A stretch of 64,000 nt of DNA from Omphiscola glabra (lineage: Eukaryota > Mollusca > Gastropoda > Lymnaeidae), in NCBI GenBank assembly GCA_964017045.1, contig OZ024811.1, forward strand, positions 14,163,812-14,227,811, given 5' to 3'. How positions within the stretch are numbered: the first letter of the stretch is position 1; each line of letters opens with the position of its first letter. Of the stretch, positions 10,823-22,620 are shown piece by piece. Position numbers and translations under genes: made by a program. The notes below the pieces were generated by a model. That model saw only the letters and a list, made by a program, of their open reading frames with translations. It was not told the origin of the DNA and ran no database searches.

Positions 10823-12914
10823 TTTCCATGGTACGGTGCATGGCGTTTTGACACACTTCTTACGGTCAACAAAGAGTACACAGCTGTCCATTTATTGTCC
10901 ACGGATAGTGCTTGTAAGACGACCGGACTGGGGCTCCTTAAAACTCCGTGGCATCAAAAGGATTAAATATGCAGTACGATGACAAAATAACAAAGAACAG
11001 AAACTAAGATGTGGAACCAACTACCCCTACAATGCGGGAAATTTTGACTTTTTTTTTTCTTTTTTTTAATATACGGAAATGAAAGACAGCTTCTTTGGCC
11101 ATTCAGTCCTAATTCTTTTTAAAACTCAACGCCTAAACTCATTCGACGCATCCAGACAGCGAGTAGAAGCGGCGGTGAATAAAACAAAACTATTTAAATT
11201 TTTTAAAACTACTTCACAAGAAAATGATTTTTTTTTTTTTTTAAATAAGGTTTTGATGCTGCTTATCAACGATTTTTCATCGAACAAATCCCGTTCTAAC
11301 CTACGACATTCACGATGTGTTCACGAAGTCTATATTTTCAAGAATCGTCATATAATCATCATCACTGCTTACCCTGACTTGGTATCTCATCTCTTCCACT
11401 TATTGTCCTCACACGGGATTTAAACCTATGTGACCTCCTGATACATATTTGCCTTCTTACGTTGAGACAAAAATCATTTTGAAGAAACCAGTGCAGACTT
11501 TGATCCTATTACTAGAAACCAAACACACTGGCTTCCCTAAGAGAGTCTTTACCAACAAGGGCTCTTCGTGTCTATTAGAGAATATGTGATCTATGTGTTT
11601 GTTTGCCAAAAACATGCCATTCGTGTTCTACAGCTGAGACGGGAAAGAGGATTCTGATAGTCTCAGTGAACATATTCGTGTTTGGAGGAAAAGAAAAGAA
11701 AAAAAAAAAAAAAGGCCCCGGTCTCATGCCAATTCAACGTAGTGAACACAATGAAACATCACATGCATATTGATTTCCTTTGTAAAAAAATATTTTTTTT
11801 CCGTATGCACCAAATGAACTTACCGTATAACAGGAAAAAAAAGTTTAAAATAATTATTAAAAAAAAAATTATAATAAAATTAAAACAGCTTTAGAAAAAA
11901 AAATATCCGGATTTTTCTTACTGGATCTATACAAAAAGTATACTTAATTAGAAAAAAAAAATGTTATTATCAGGAGAACGAAGGGCTTGATATGGCTTTT
12001 AATTGTTATGGCTATAATAATGTATTGCTCGATGTAAACATAAAAAATATCTAATCCATTCTTTGATAGGAAATGAATTTGTGATGTATTTCCACATATG
12101 TATTGACTAATCACAAATAGTTTTATATGATCTACTTCTAATCTGATTCAAATCAAGACTATAGTGAATAACCCTATTACGGACCGTTATAAATGGAGAA
12201 TTTAATCTATTATCTTTTGTCTATGGCTCGTTCTAAAAACAGTCCATAATAAAGGACGATACCAAAGTTTAAAAATAATAACAAATAATACGACACACAA
12301 AGCCAGAGCTAATTACAATTAATACGTTTTTAATGTATGAATTTCAATTAAATTACAACAGCAAAAGAATGTGATTATCATTGTGAAAATCATTAACTTA
12401 CAGTTTGCAGGTACCGGTACTGTGTATAGAAATACAATGAGCACAAAATTTTACAACGAGGAAATAGAAAAATCTACACACAACAAAGTATTAAACAATG
12501 ACACACTGCACGTCTCGTGGTAAAGGAAAGTAAAATCTCCGCCCATTCAATCGTTCAGCCTTATTATAGGCATTTCCTACTAATGTCTCCCGAACCGTCT
12601 AACGCATTATTTCTCTTTCCCGTTTTATCCAGATCCTTCTATTAGGTTCTGAATAACTAAGCTTTTGAAAACAAGGGGAACGTTTTGCTAGACACATCCC
12701 AACACGGCCTCGACTTTAAGAGGTCATGCACGTAGAAAGTGGGGAAGGCGTGCTTTAACACGTCATCTTCATAACATACCCATTGTATTTGGTTTCTTAT
12801 TAATATGAATAAAATGAATATGAAAGAATTGTGATCGACATCTGCGATATTTTTATTCAATCTAAAATATTATTATAAGATTTTAAAAATGTTGTCATTT
12901 GAAAGAATTTTGTT
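10823..12914. other. Non-coding, nothing recognised
   Basis: AT-rich with many A and T runs. Open frames at 11079-11423 and 11682-11894 are dominated by homopolymer-encoded K, N and F and have no domain. Confidence 0.55.
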
Positions 12915-13405
12915 TAGGGTTGTGGTATTTTAGATTCGGTCCCAGTTAGGGTTAGTGTTTAAGGTTATAGTTAGAGTTAGTTTTATGTTTTGGGTATTTT
13001 AGATTCGGTCCCAGTTAGGGTTAGTGTTTAAGGTTATAGTTAGAGTTATTTTTATGGTTGTGTATTTTAGACTCGGTCCCAAGTAGGGTTACTGTTTAAA
13101 GTTATAATTAGAGTTAATTTTATGGTTTGGGTATTTTAGATTCGGTCCTAGTTAGGGTTAGTGTTTAATGTTATAGTTAGAGTTTGTTTTAGGGTTTGGG
13201 TATTTTAGATTTGGTCTTAGTTAGAGTTAGTGTTTAAGGTTATAGTTAGAGTTGGTTTTATGGTTTGGGTATTTTAGATTCGGTCCCAGTTAGGGTTAGT
13301 GTTTAAGGTTATAGTTAGAGTTGGTTTTAGGGTTTGGGTATTTTAGATTCGGTCCCAGTTAGGGTTAGTGTTTAAGGTTATAGTTAGAGTTAGTTTTAAA
13401 CCTGT
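12915..13405. repeat. 68-69-nt minisatellite rich in GTTAGGGTTAG
   Basis: About seven copies start at TTTTAGATTCGGTCCCAG and continue GTTAGGGTTAGTGTTTAAGG, then TTATAGTTAGAGTTAG. Copies begin at about 12929, 12998, 13066 and so on, giving a period of 68-69 nt. Each contains a GTTAGGGTTAG core resembling two telomeric TTAGGG units. Confidence 0.85.
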
Positions 13406-13419
13406 GATACATTTTCAGG

Positions 13420-14300
13420 TTTAGGCTTGGGTTATGTTGTTACCTTAGGGTTTCAGGTTTATTGTTTCGGTCAGGTTAATAGTTATTTTGGCTGGTGATA
13501 AGGTTATTGGTGTAGTTTGAGCGCAGTCTCTACAGCATTGTCCATATAATATGGTTTTTAAATTGTAAATTGCTATGACGAGAATTGCTGTTAGGGTCAT
13601 CATGCTCATTGAAGACCCTTGGTTGAATTTTCGACTCCTCCTCCTCCTCCACAAAAATAAAATCTCCGTAACAAATTAGTCACAAAAATGTAAGACACAC
13701 TTCTCAGATCTATGAGCGTGCATACATTAGATGCACGATGCCATTTATGGTTGGCCCCTTTAATCTACGTAAATATAAACTTACTAGCGACAACACGAAA
13801 TTTAGAATTAAGGCCCAGGCCCCAAACGCGAAATTTTAAAATGGTTTTACTAATTCAGAAACCGACTTATCATGCCACACACAAACTGAAATCTCGCTAT
13901 TTGTATTAGATTAAATTTCATCCACCCATGCAATAGCTCTGTTTGAAGTTAAATGTATATACAATATATATAAGACAAACATAATGTAGGGCCCCCGCCA
14001 CCAAAAGAAATATTTCAAAATGGATAAACACTTTGCTGGCTTGCGCACAACTTTCGAAAGTTTCATCGCAATCGGATGATTGGTAGAGGAACGCATATGG
14101 AAATTATATTTAGCTTATAACAGGAAAAGAAAAACGAATTTTGGCCCCGGGCCCAAAACGTTATATTGTATTTTGTTTTAATAATTCACAAAAATTTACT
14201 GGTTTGCGTACAATAACACACATTTTATTTATCGCAATCTAATGAGTTGTATATGAGCGCATACGGGACATACATACATACATTATGTTTTTATATGTAT
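13420..14300. other. Non-coding, nothing recognised
   Basis: No supported exon. There are two diverged stretches with a shared CGAAA...ATTT..CATCGCAATC.GATGA text near 14050 and 14225, suggesting another old tandem repeat. Confidence 0.45.
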
Positions 14301-14309
14301 AGATATTTT

Positions 14310-14560
14310 TTGGCATCCGTCCGTCACAAGGTGACGATGGTGTGGAATTCGTAGGATGAAATCCACAAGGCCAGGGATTCTTCTTCTAGGATTATAAGCT
14401 GGTTCCTAAAAGCAAATCGCCTCTCTCCACGCCACTGGATAACCCCAAGGGAACACCATGTGGATGATACAGCTTGGCATCAGTGGCGTCGCAGGAGTTA
14501 TCCGACAGTATCATTGTATCCATGTTATCCGCCTTCGAGATTCCATCTCCGTGTTTGAAT
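14310..14560. mobile_element. Dispersed retroposon-like repeat, copy 1
   Basis: It starts GGCATCCGTCCGTCACA and holds CCTCTCTCCACGCCACTGGA, then GGATGATACAGC.TGGCA and CAGTGGCGTC.CAGGA. The same order is seen at 57216-57535 in an intron of the IgGFc-like gene. The start also resembles the left end of the insertion at 31577. The class is not determined. Confidence 0.55.
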
Positions 14561-15059
14561 ATATATGTACCTTAGAAGGTTAATTATTTATCCAATTAAT
14601 TCTGAGGCGTATCTTGTACTGCAAGGGGCTAAATGAATGTATCGTATTACTCCCGCCCCGCACACAGTGATTAAAAAAAAAAAGAAAATCATCCCCTGGA
14701 TTGTAACCCACTTACTTACGCAAAAATAATTATATTGCATTTAATATGCTTTGTTCTTATTTAGATGAGTGATAAGTGCAATAAAAATGCTATTTGGCTA
14801 CGTAGTTTGCTGCACCAATTGAATTGAACGGGCATTTTCTTATTAAATTTATTTTTAAAGTTTTACTATTTTATAAATTTCATAAAAGTTTATTTTTGTA
14901 ATGGATAAAAAGTAAAAACTTACTAAATGTTAAAAATGCATAGCTTAATTTGATTTTAATTTTATAAATTTAAAAAGAAATCAATTCTATTTATAAATTT
15001 TACTTTTAAGAAGGAGAAAATACATTATCAGTTTTTTCATGCTCTTTTATTAAATCAGA

Positions 15060-15265
15060 GAACTTTTAGCTTTTAGTTTAGCTATTAGTTTAGCTGTTAG
15101 TTTAGCTGTTAATTTAGCTATTAGTTTATCTATTAGTTTGTCTATTAATTTAGCTGTCAGTTTAGCTTTTAGTTTAGCTGTTAATTTAGCTATTAGTTTA
15201 GCTATTACTTTAGCTATAAGTTTTGCTATTAATTTATTTGTTAGTTTAGTTATTAGTATCGTATT
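15060..15265. repeat. 12-nt repeat TTAGTTTAGCTA
   Basis: About 17 degenerate copies of TTAGTTTAGCTA and TTAGTTTAGCTG. In frame it reads like a hydrophobic LAISLAVNLA helix (open frame from 15138). The text is fully explained by the repeat and there is no gene context. Confidence 0.85.
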
Positions 15266-16330
15266 TAAGATTAATTCATTTCAGGCTGACGACAGTACAA
15301 AGTCGATTTTCCGAAAACTGATTATTTTGAAACGCATGTTAACAATATTGTCTCTATGTTATGTTTATTTTTTTAATGTTATAAAATTCTGCTATGGAAT
15401 GCTTGTGGCACGAGCATTGGCCTAAAAATATTTGAAAATAATTCCAAACCTCGAAGCACGCTCCATTGAAAAAAGACATTCAAAGAAAGAAAAAAAAATG
15501 ATGATTTGCTTTATCTAATACGCTGTACATTAATTCATCATAAGTGTATGTAAGGGAATAAATACTATCTTGCATTATATTATTGAAATGCTCTAACTTC
15601 TATAACTGTTACGCAAGCGTTCCGTTGGAGTGTTCGATTATCCGAATCACATCCAGTCCTAATAACGATGAGTATTAGTTTTGGCTCTAGCCAGCCGAAG
15701 TCATCCTTAAACAGCTCTCTCCTCTTGTTTGTTTCATAGTATAACTAGTCATAAACTTGCCTTCTTCGTGTCTACTCGATATTTTAATTAGAAATCCACT
15801 AATTATCCCAAAAATTTAAACGAATATACAACTCAGTCTTTTTGATCGAATTCGCCATGATGTAATTACAATATATTTATCTTGGTATCTAGTGACAAGG
15901 CTACCGAAATCACTTGTACTGTAAAAAAATGTAGAGATTGTTAGAAAATGTTGTATTTGTTTAAATGTTGAAAAGCTTATTATTTTTTTATTTTAACTAT
16001 TAGATGAGATTACATACACTGTTCTAGTTGAAATAATTATTAAATGTTTTGGGAAACAAAAGTTGAAGTCTAAATTTGGAAAAATGTGCACAAGTTTTAA
16101 AAAAACTATTTATTAAATAATTTTCCTTTTTTAAAAAATAAATAAACAATATTTATAAAAATAAATTTAGATTTTTATCTTCAAGAAAATTCATTACTAA
16201 ATAAACGATTTATTACTCTTACAAGTATGTTAATGATACGGAGCAATGATGGGCTAGGGCTAAAAATTATCGGGCTAAGTTGTATTTTATCTTTCCCATA
16301 AAAAAAAGGGAAAAAACTGATTTTTGTTTT
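15266..16330. other. Non-coding, nothing recognised
   Basis: AT-rich intergenic sequence without exon support on either strand. Confidence 0.5.
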
Positions 16331-16339
16331 TTTTGTTTG

Positions 16340-16490
16340 GGGTGAAAATTTGATACAATACGTTGTCATTGGCACCAAGTCTGTGTGCCAAGTTTCAGCT
16401 TGATAGGTTGACGGGAAGTGTCGATTAGCTGTCGGAAGATTTTGCCAGTCAGCCGACCGGTCCACCAGCCACGGACAAAAGCGAGGTTAA
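16340..16490. repeat. Dispersed repeat family, third copy
   Basis: GTGTGCCAAGTTTCAGCTTG followed by TTGACGGGAAGTG, GATTAGCTGTC and GGAAGATTTTGCCAGTCAGC. It matches the two copies at 6640-7080. It lies upstream of gene B as those lie upstream of gene A. Confidence 0.6.
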
Positions 16491-17214
16491 TATGAAGGAT
16501 TTAAAAATGATAACTTGTGCGTACAAACGCCAGTTGTGAAAAACAACAACTGACCAACATGTAATTCACGAAACGCAGTCGTTTTTCAAATCTAGAACCA
16601 GAAAGGCGTACAGTAAAGCACAACCTAGACGCTTCTGCATGTCGTTAAAATTTGTATGCGCATAATGGAACAAGTCAATGTGTCAATCTAGGTATTTAAA
16701 AAAATCAACTAAACAATCTAATGGGTCAATCTAGGTATTTAATAAAAAAAACAACTTTAAACGTCAATTGATCAATCTAGTTATTGAAATCGATACCAAA
16801 TGTTAGACAACTAGCGGTATTCTGATCGAAACCTCCTCGCCGTCAACAAAATAATTATCTTTTAGCCTAGTCTAAAATATTGGTTGAAAAGTCATAACCA
16901 TGGCAATGTAAAAAGAAAAAAATAAATAAATAAAAAACAAGTGGAGAGAAGATAGTTTATTGCTTACTGTTAATTAATACTTCAAGCATTAAAACTATGT
17001 TAAGATCATTCTTCAACAAAATGCAATGAGCCACATGGTTGAAACAAAAACCTATGACATATTCTTTTAATCGGTCATTACTACCGGATAAAGTTAAGCT
17101 CTTTTTTGTCTGTTTTGTTTTTGTGTTTTAAAACATGTTAACATTTGTGCCGTGTTGTTGTCGTCCAGCATGCTGGTGGGGCAGCTGTTGCTGACAGTGA
17201 CAAGACTGTTAATA

Positions 17215-17560
17215 CTTTCGGCTTCACGTATCACATTAACCTTGGCCTATGTATGTGTGTGTGTGTGTGTGTGTGTGATGTTTAAAAAAAAATAGATTAC
17301 CATCAAAATGCGACTTAAATTTGTACGTCTGCGAAAACGTATAAATGTTCCCGTATTTTGATTAGCTCGGCCCATTCAAGATTCGACGGTTTTTCTGACG
17401 CAACGTGAGGACTCTGTGGACACAGGCGTTTGAGAAGAAAGAAAAAAATTTACTTCGTTACCTAACAAAACTTCAGCAGAAATCGTAATATTCTATGTCT
17501 GTGTTGTTGTCACATAGAACTTAGCCGTCTCTGCCAATACGAGTTGGAGTAGTCGTTTTA
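17215..17560 (+). repeat. Conserved block upstream of gene B
   Basis: This is the counterpart of the block at 7200-7660: TTTCGGCTTCACGTATCACA, TACGTCTGCGAAAACGTATA, AAATGTTCCCG and GAGGACTCTGTGGACACAGG occur in the same order. A TG microsatellite interrupts it. No frame is conserved. Confidence 0.6.
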
Positions 17561-18783
17561 AAATGTTATCCGGTTGTAAAAGAGGGGCAATATCCCCTCA
17601 TTAAGATTTTATATACTTACATATGTAAATATCGAAGTGGAAAAAATGCCATCATTGCAATCTTTACTGGTCTATCTGGTTATTTCCATATCTGTTTTTT
17701 TTTGGTTTGTGGACACTAACAAAATTACTATTTATGTACATATCTGGATATCATTTAGCGGACAATGCCATTATTACTAGTTATACACATATCTGTATAT
17801 CTGATTAGTGGAAAATGCTATTATTATTATTTATGTACATATATGTATATCTGATTAGTGGAGAATGCCATTATTACTAGTTATACACATACATATTTGT
17901 ATATCTGGTTAGTGGACATTGCCATTATAAGCATACTAGTTTTAAACTTTTAAAATTCTCGTTGTATACTTATGCAGTGATAAAACCAATGTCATAAATA
18001 GTTATATACTTTTTTGTATACTTTGATATAGATGACCGATTTTTTTAAAAATATCTATAAAACTTATTGTTTACTAGTGCATGGGACATTACCATTATTG
18101 ATAGTTCTATACCGTGTTGATACTTATGTAGTCTCAAAAACTCATTACAATTGATATACCTAGGTTTAGATGTATCTTTATGATGAAAGTACACAAATAG
18201 TTATAACTTGAACATACTTGAAGTACATTTGTACGTGTTTGAATGAAAAGTATTGATGAGCTTGTGTGGGACTTTGTGACGTATGAGTTTGCGTTAGAGG
18301 TGAATGTATAAGGACAAGTTTTGGTAGTTGTGAATGTATAAGGTACATTTGTTGTGTGTGTGTGTGTGTGTGTGGCAGGTAAGTTTGCGGAAGTGGCGTG
18401 TATTAACTGTATGTTTGTTGTCTCAGTGTGTGTGTGTGTTACATTTGAGTTAAATATTGGGGGAGAGGGGGGGAGCCCTATCAGTTTTTTTTTGTTTTTT
18501 TTTGGTGATAGATGTGTGGGGGGGCAGGTGAAATATGAGTTACAGGGTAGTTAGGTGGGACTGTTGAGTTCGTATCATGTCAGTGGAGCGGAGAAATTAC
18601 GTTAGGCGAGGTGTGTTAGGGACAAGACGAACAAGTAATGTCCCTAAAGACATGATTATTGTTATCATTAGATATATATATTTTGTCAAAGATATAATCA
18701 TGTCTAATCTTCTTACATTGACATGACTTGTTTTTAAAAAAATAAATAATTCCTTAACACCTTCCTATCTGGGTATCAAGAAA

Positions 18784-18845
18784 AGGGAGGTAGGACTCTG
18801 AATTTACAACGTTTGCGAATAAAAAGAGTAGTCTTTCCTGACAAG
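18784..18845 (+). promoter_or_regulatory. Conserved proximal leader of gene B
   Basis: GGGAGGTAGGACTCTGAATT, TACAACGTTTGCGAATAAAA and GTCTTTCCTGACAAG immediately before the ATG match the leaders of A, C, B' and C'. The upstream TATAATCA near 18691 is further from the ATG than the TATA-like box in A or C. Confidence 0.5.
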
Positions 18846-19748
18846 ATGATGAAACTCCTGAACCTTAAGGCCTGCGTCTTGATGATGTGCCTCATCATAC
18901 AGCTGGGTAAGTCTTTCTCAGTCGTCTTTAAAAAAAAAAAACTATCTCTAAAACCAGCTCATCAGTCGATGTTGATACACCACACAACAAACATTTACAC
19001 ATCACGCACATCAGATGCACTACACGCACACAAGCACTTTTTTTTTTAGTTTAAAGCGCACACATTTAGGGGTCGGTTCACACGATCGAATTTTCCTTCA
19101 AGCATTTGATGCAATTCGTGTATGAAGCCTTGTCACAACTTTCAAATTACTATTTGATCAAATCCCCCCCCCCCCCCCACACACAACAGATAGAGTGGAC
19201 ACCTGTGAATCTACTTTAAAAACAGTTGAGCTTGAGGCGATTAACAACGATTCATTTTCTTGCTTGTCTCCGCGCTGTGATCGGACACCGCTTAGTTATC
19301 GTATTGCATGGGCTTTTCATATGAGCAGCAGACTTTCAAAACCTGTTTTTGAAATTTCTTCATAGCAAAACACCGAGCAACTTGTTGCAGCATAATAACA
19401 TGTCATACAGTTGCATTGTTCCTTGCCGAAGCTGGACGATATCCCACTAAACAATTGGTGAAGAGCTCATCCTACCGACTATAAAGTCGGATACCGGTAG
19501 TGACGTCATAGACAAGGCTTGTGGGGGGGGGGGGGGTAAATCATTGAAGATCCGCTATGTAGCAACCAATGGCAAGAGGGTTTGCTTCACAGATAGATGC
19601 GATCATTTCCTTTTTGGCTCTCGCTTAATATAGATTTTGTAAAATATTTTTGTTTAAAAATATGTGTGATTATTTGTAAAGGAAAACATAATTAATGGGA
19701 TTAGGAGAAATATGTACATATATATTTTAAAGAAACATAAGCAGTGTC

Positions 19749-19792
<44 letters not shown>

Positions 19793-21106
19793 ATTATACT
19801 TCACTCCATTCAAAATTCCACTTTGCTGCTTGACACTAACGTCCCCTGGCGTAAAAAAAGTTTCCCTTGGTCTCTTGCTCCAATGCAATTAATGTTGTCT
19901 CTCCCCTGCATGGTTCACCATTAGAGTTTCTAATGTCGTACCGCACGGATTTCTTTAAACCCGCGGGCTATTGGCTGCATGTGGGGTACGACCAACTACG
20001 AAAACACATTTTTTAATTTTTTAATTTTTTTTAAAGAAAAGATCAGGTAGATGGGCTCCGATTTCGTATCCAAGGTCGCGACCTTCACCTAGGCCAGTGG
20101 TCGGAAAACTCATTAGTCAAAAGAGCCACAAAAATCAGCAGCAGGACGATTTTAAAAAAATATATGTGTTTTGAGAGACAAATGTAAACTTGGATTGGAC
20201 GACGATATAGTAAAATAGAAAGGAAAGAAATTATTCAGATGGAAAAGTCGTAAATTATTTTCACTTTAGTCGAGTTAGTTTATGAGGCGACAATTCTCTT
20301 CTTGAGCGAATTCATTTCTCGTTTGATGTTTTAAAAATTAGACATCCAATCAGCCCTCCTGTATATTATATATTTCAAGTATCCCTCCACTGATTTTACT
20401 ATCATCATCATCATGTCCCTTAATCCTTGGATCTTTGGGCGCCACAGCTGACATGAAAACTATCCTTCTCCACTCCTCTCTGTCTTCTACACTACGCATA
20501 GTATCGACTAGTTTTAATTCATTCCACTCTTTGATGTTATCTTCCCATCTTTTTCGCTGTCTTCCTCTTCTTCTCCCTCCTTTAGTTGTGCCCTGTATAT
20601 TATTATATTATTGTTGATTTCATCTCCTTCTCTGACAAATTTAACATAGATTGATTTAATGTTGTTATTGTTGTTATAAATTTTAACTTTCAGAGGGTAT
20701 CGTGAGTGCTGGAGTGCCTGGGATTGCTGGCAAAAACGGAGCTAATGGAAAGGCCGGTGCACCTGGTGTAGGTGGGTCAGGTGCAGGAGGAGGTGGAGCT
20801 GGCGGAGCTGCGGGTGCTGGGGGTTCTGGTGGCGCAGGGGGTGCTGGATCTGCTGCCGGGGATGGTGGCACTGGAGGAAAGGCTGGTTTTGGAGGAAAAG
20901 GGGGTAATGCCGGGCCAGGGGCTGTTGGAGGAGTTGGGGGTGTCGGGGGCACCGGTGGCGTTGGTGGGGTCGGGACTAATGGGGGTAATGGCGGAGATGC
21001 CGGTTACGGTGGAGCGGGCGGTAATGGGGGGTCAGGGGCAGCGCCTGCCGCTGGAGGTGTCGGTGGCGCTGGAGGTGTTGGGGGCGCTGGTGGTGCTGTG
21101 GTTTAA
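18846..21106 (+). CDS. Gene B: secreted glycine-rich protein
   Basis: Two exons: 18846-18906 (61 nt, donor GGTAAGT, phase 1) and 20694-21106 (413 nt after TTAACTTTCAG), giving 157 aa. A second in-frame ATG follows at 18849. Residues 1-20 are a signal peptide (MMKLLNLKACVLMMCLIIQL), then EGIVSAGVPGIAGKNG and a GGX body (GGSGGAGGAG, GGVGGTGGVGG) up to GGAVV and a TAA. The mature part has almost no proline and no cysteine. The second AG at 20694-20695 would shift the frame, so the first AG is chosen. In the same frame, after TAA (21104) and TAG (21113), a Kazal-like segment follows. The product is probably an extracellular polyglycine-type structural protein. The intron holds a retrotransposon fragment and the start of an hAT relic. 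Confidence 0.65.
18910..20400. other. Intron of gene B, left part
   Basis: Contains C and G homopolymers and a TA tract at about 19749-19789. A hAT terminal relic starts near 20098 (CAGTGGTCGGAAAACTCATT). No additional exon is evident. It aligns with 30640-32860 in unit 2 apart from insertions. Confidence 0.6.
20401..20600 (-). mobile_element. Non-LTR retrotransposon 3' end fragment
   Basis: The minus strand reads GGRRRGRQRKRWEDNIKEWN, then SVEDREEWRRIV and VAPKDPRIKG, followed by a GATGAT tail (CATCATCATCATC on +). This is the well-known C-terminal end of non-LTR reverse transcriptase ORFs in animals. The open frame is intact over about 60 codons but 5'-truncated. Unit 2 lacks it: TTACTAT runs straight into ATTATTG near 32868. 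It therefore inserted after the duplication, or was lost from unit 2. Confidence 0.8.
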
Positions 21107-21391
21107 AGGGTATAGGAAGACACGCTTGTGATGGGAGGGATAAGAGACATGGGGGGGGGGTGTTTGACGGGACCTGTGGGTTTTAAAGGACTAAAAGGGA
21201 GAGGGGGGAGTAATTTGGGACAAAACCAAGCATGTTGTCATGCCTGTAAGATTAAACACGTTACATTTTGTCTAAGTGACGGTAAAAACCTATTCAAATG
21301 TTTCAAATCCAAGAATTGTGGCCAGCGAGCTGACAAGATGAATAACTCTTGTTCTCACTGTTCCGTTTCATCAAACAAACTGGAGCTTTAA
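21107..21391 (+). pseudogene. Kazal-like segment after the gene B stop
   Basis: It is in the same frame as gene B exon 2 but separated by TAA and TAG (21104, 21113). From the GTG at 21128 an 87-codon frame stays open and ends CCHACKIKHVTFCLSDGKN, LFKCFKSKNCG, NNSCSHC. The cysteines line up with the six Kazal cysteines of gene C (CYRAC, PVCGSDG, NDC, RNCG, GEC). The GSDG has become LSDG and the TYPND segment is lost. It is either a fossil in the 3' UTR or a domain reached only by read-through. It could not be translated alone without a new start. Confidence 0.65.
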
Positions 21392-21424
21392 AAATGTATC
21401 TATTGTATCAAAATTATATATCTA

Positions 21425-21430
21425 AATAAA
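21425..21430 (+). terminator. Polyadenylation signal AATAAA, gene B
   Basis: AATAAA lies about 320 nt after the gene B stop and 34 nt after the Kazal-like frame ends. It is the first canonical signal in the region. Confidence 0.45.
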
Positions 21431-21569
21431 TTATTTACTTTAAGACTTACTATTTTGTGAATACATCAAGAGTTATTGTCCAAATGGAATAAGGGCATTG
21501 CTAAGATAATATTAATAGTTATATAATTCCATTTTGTTATGGTATATGTATCTTTAGTATGGCTTTTAC

Positions 21570-21771
21570 CAGTGATTCCCAAACTTTATGACTCTAGGAG
21601 CCTTTTTAAAGTTAATTGTATACGGTGGAGGGGCGGCTGGAGCCAATTAGGGGGTATCAATATGTTGTACACGTCATTGCTGTTCTTTCTTGCCCTGAAC
21701 GTCCACGTAGCCTCCCCAGAAGAGCAGGCCTTGCATTTAGGGCTCTGCTGAGCACTGGCTGGGAACCACTG
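21570..21771. mobile_element. hAT MITE, 202 bp
   Basis: The left end is CAGTGATTCCCAAACTTT and the right end GCTGGGAACCACTG. Flanks GCTTTTAC and GCTTACAC are an 8-bp duplication; each differs by one base from GCTTATAC. GCTTATAC is the uninterrupted text at the matching place after gene A (GTGGCTTATACTAACAAAA near 10344). That gives an empty site. Confidence 0.8.
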
Positions 21772-21943
21772 GCTTACACTAACAAAATTACTTATATATC
21801 ATAATTATTCTTATTTATAACGTTCATAATGTGTTTTTTTATTGTATTTTTAAAGTTTATTTCTGTGGTTAACAAATTGTTAAATGTATAATCGATAAAG
21901 TCTTCATTCCTATCGCATCATTTATCGTTGTTACAGTTTGTTA

Positions 21944-21976
<33 letters not shown>

Positions 21977-22430
21977 TGTGCATGTTTTTGTTGTATAACT
22001 GGTGAAAGATTGTTAAAGTTTGGTTATCCTTTATTATTAGTAAAAATTTAAAAAAAAATGGTTTCTAAGCGTTAACAAAAATATTTTTATAAAATCAGAA
22101 TCCCTTTTGCATTACACAAGCTCATTTTTTAAAAAATGAAATGGGAATGCACCCATATTTGTTGCCACCATATCCATTTTATGGTATGTTTACTTATTTT
22201 CTAGGAAACTGCAATATTTTTACTAGATAAATTTTTTTTAAAAGAAAATAGCGCATACAAATATAATTAAACGTAGTTTGAAAAAAAAAACTAATTATAC
22301 TTAGAGCTAAAATAAATAATTTAATAAGAACTTACAATATAAAACTATTTCTAAAGGGTAAAATAGATTAAAATGGATTAGTGAGCAAGATTTAATGGAA
22401 CTATGCTCATGATTTTATGTTTCGTTCATT

Positions 22431-22434
22431 CCAC

Positions 22435-22469
<35 letters not shown>

Positions 22470-22620
22470 CAAACGCACGCACGCACGCACACACACACAC
22501 GCTAGCACGCACGCACGCACGCACACACACGCACGCACACACGCACGCACGCACACACACACACACACACACACGCACGCACACACACACACACGCACGC
22601 ACGCACGCACACACACACAA
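22431..22620. repeat. CA/CGCA microsatellite
   Basis: About 190 nt of (CA)n with interspersed CGCACGCACG blocks. Unit 2 has only about 45 nt at 33976. Four overlapping frames rich in H/T/R or V/C are artefacts. Confidence 0.95.

Noticed and set aside
15138..15425. Hydrophobic LAISLAVNLA protein
   Set aside because: It is the translation of a 12-nt TTAGTTTAGCTA repeat.
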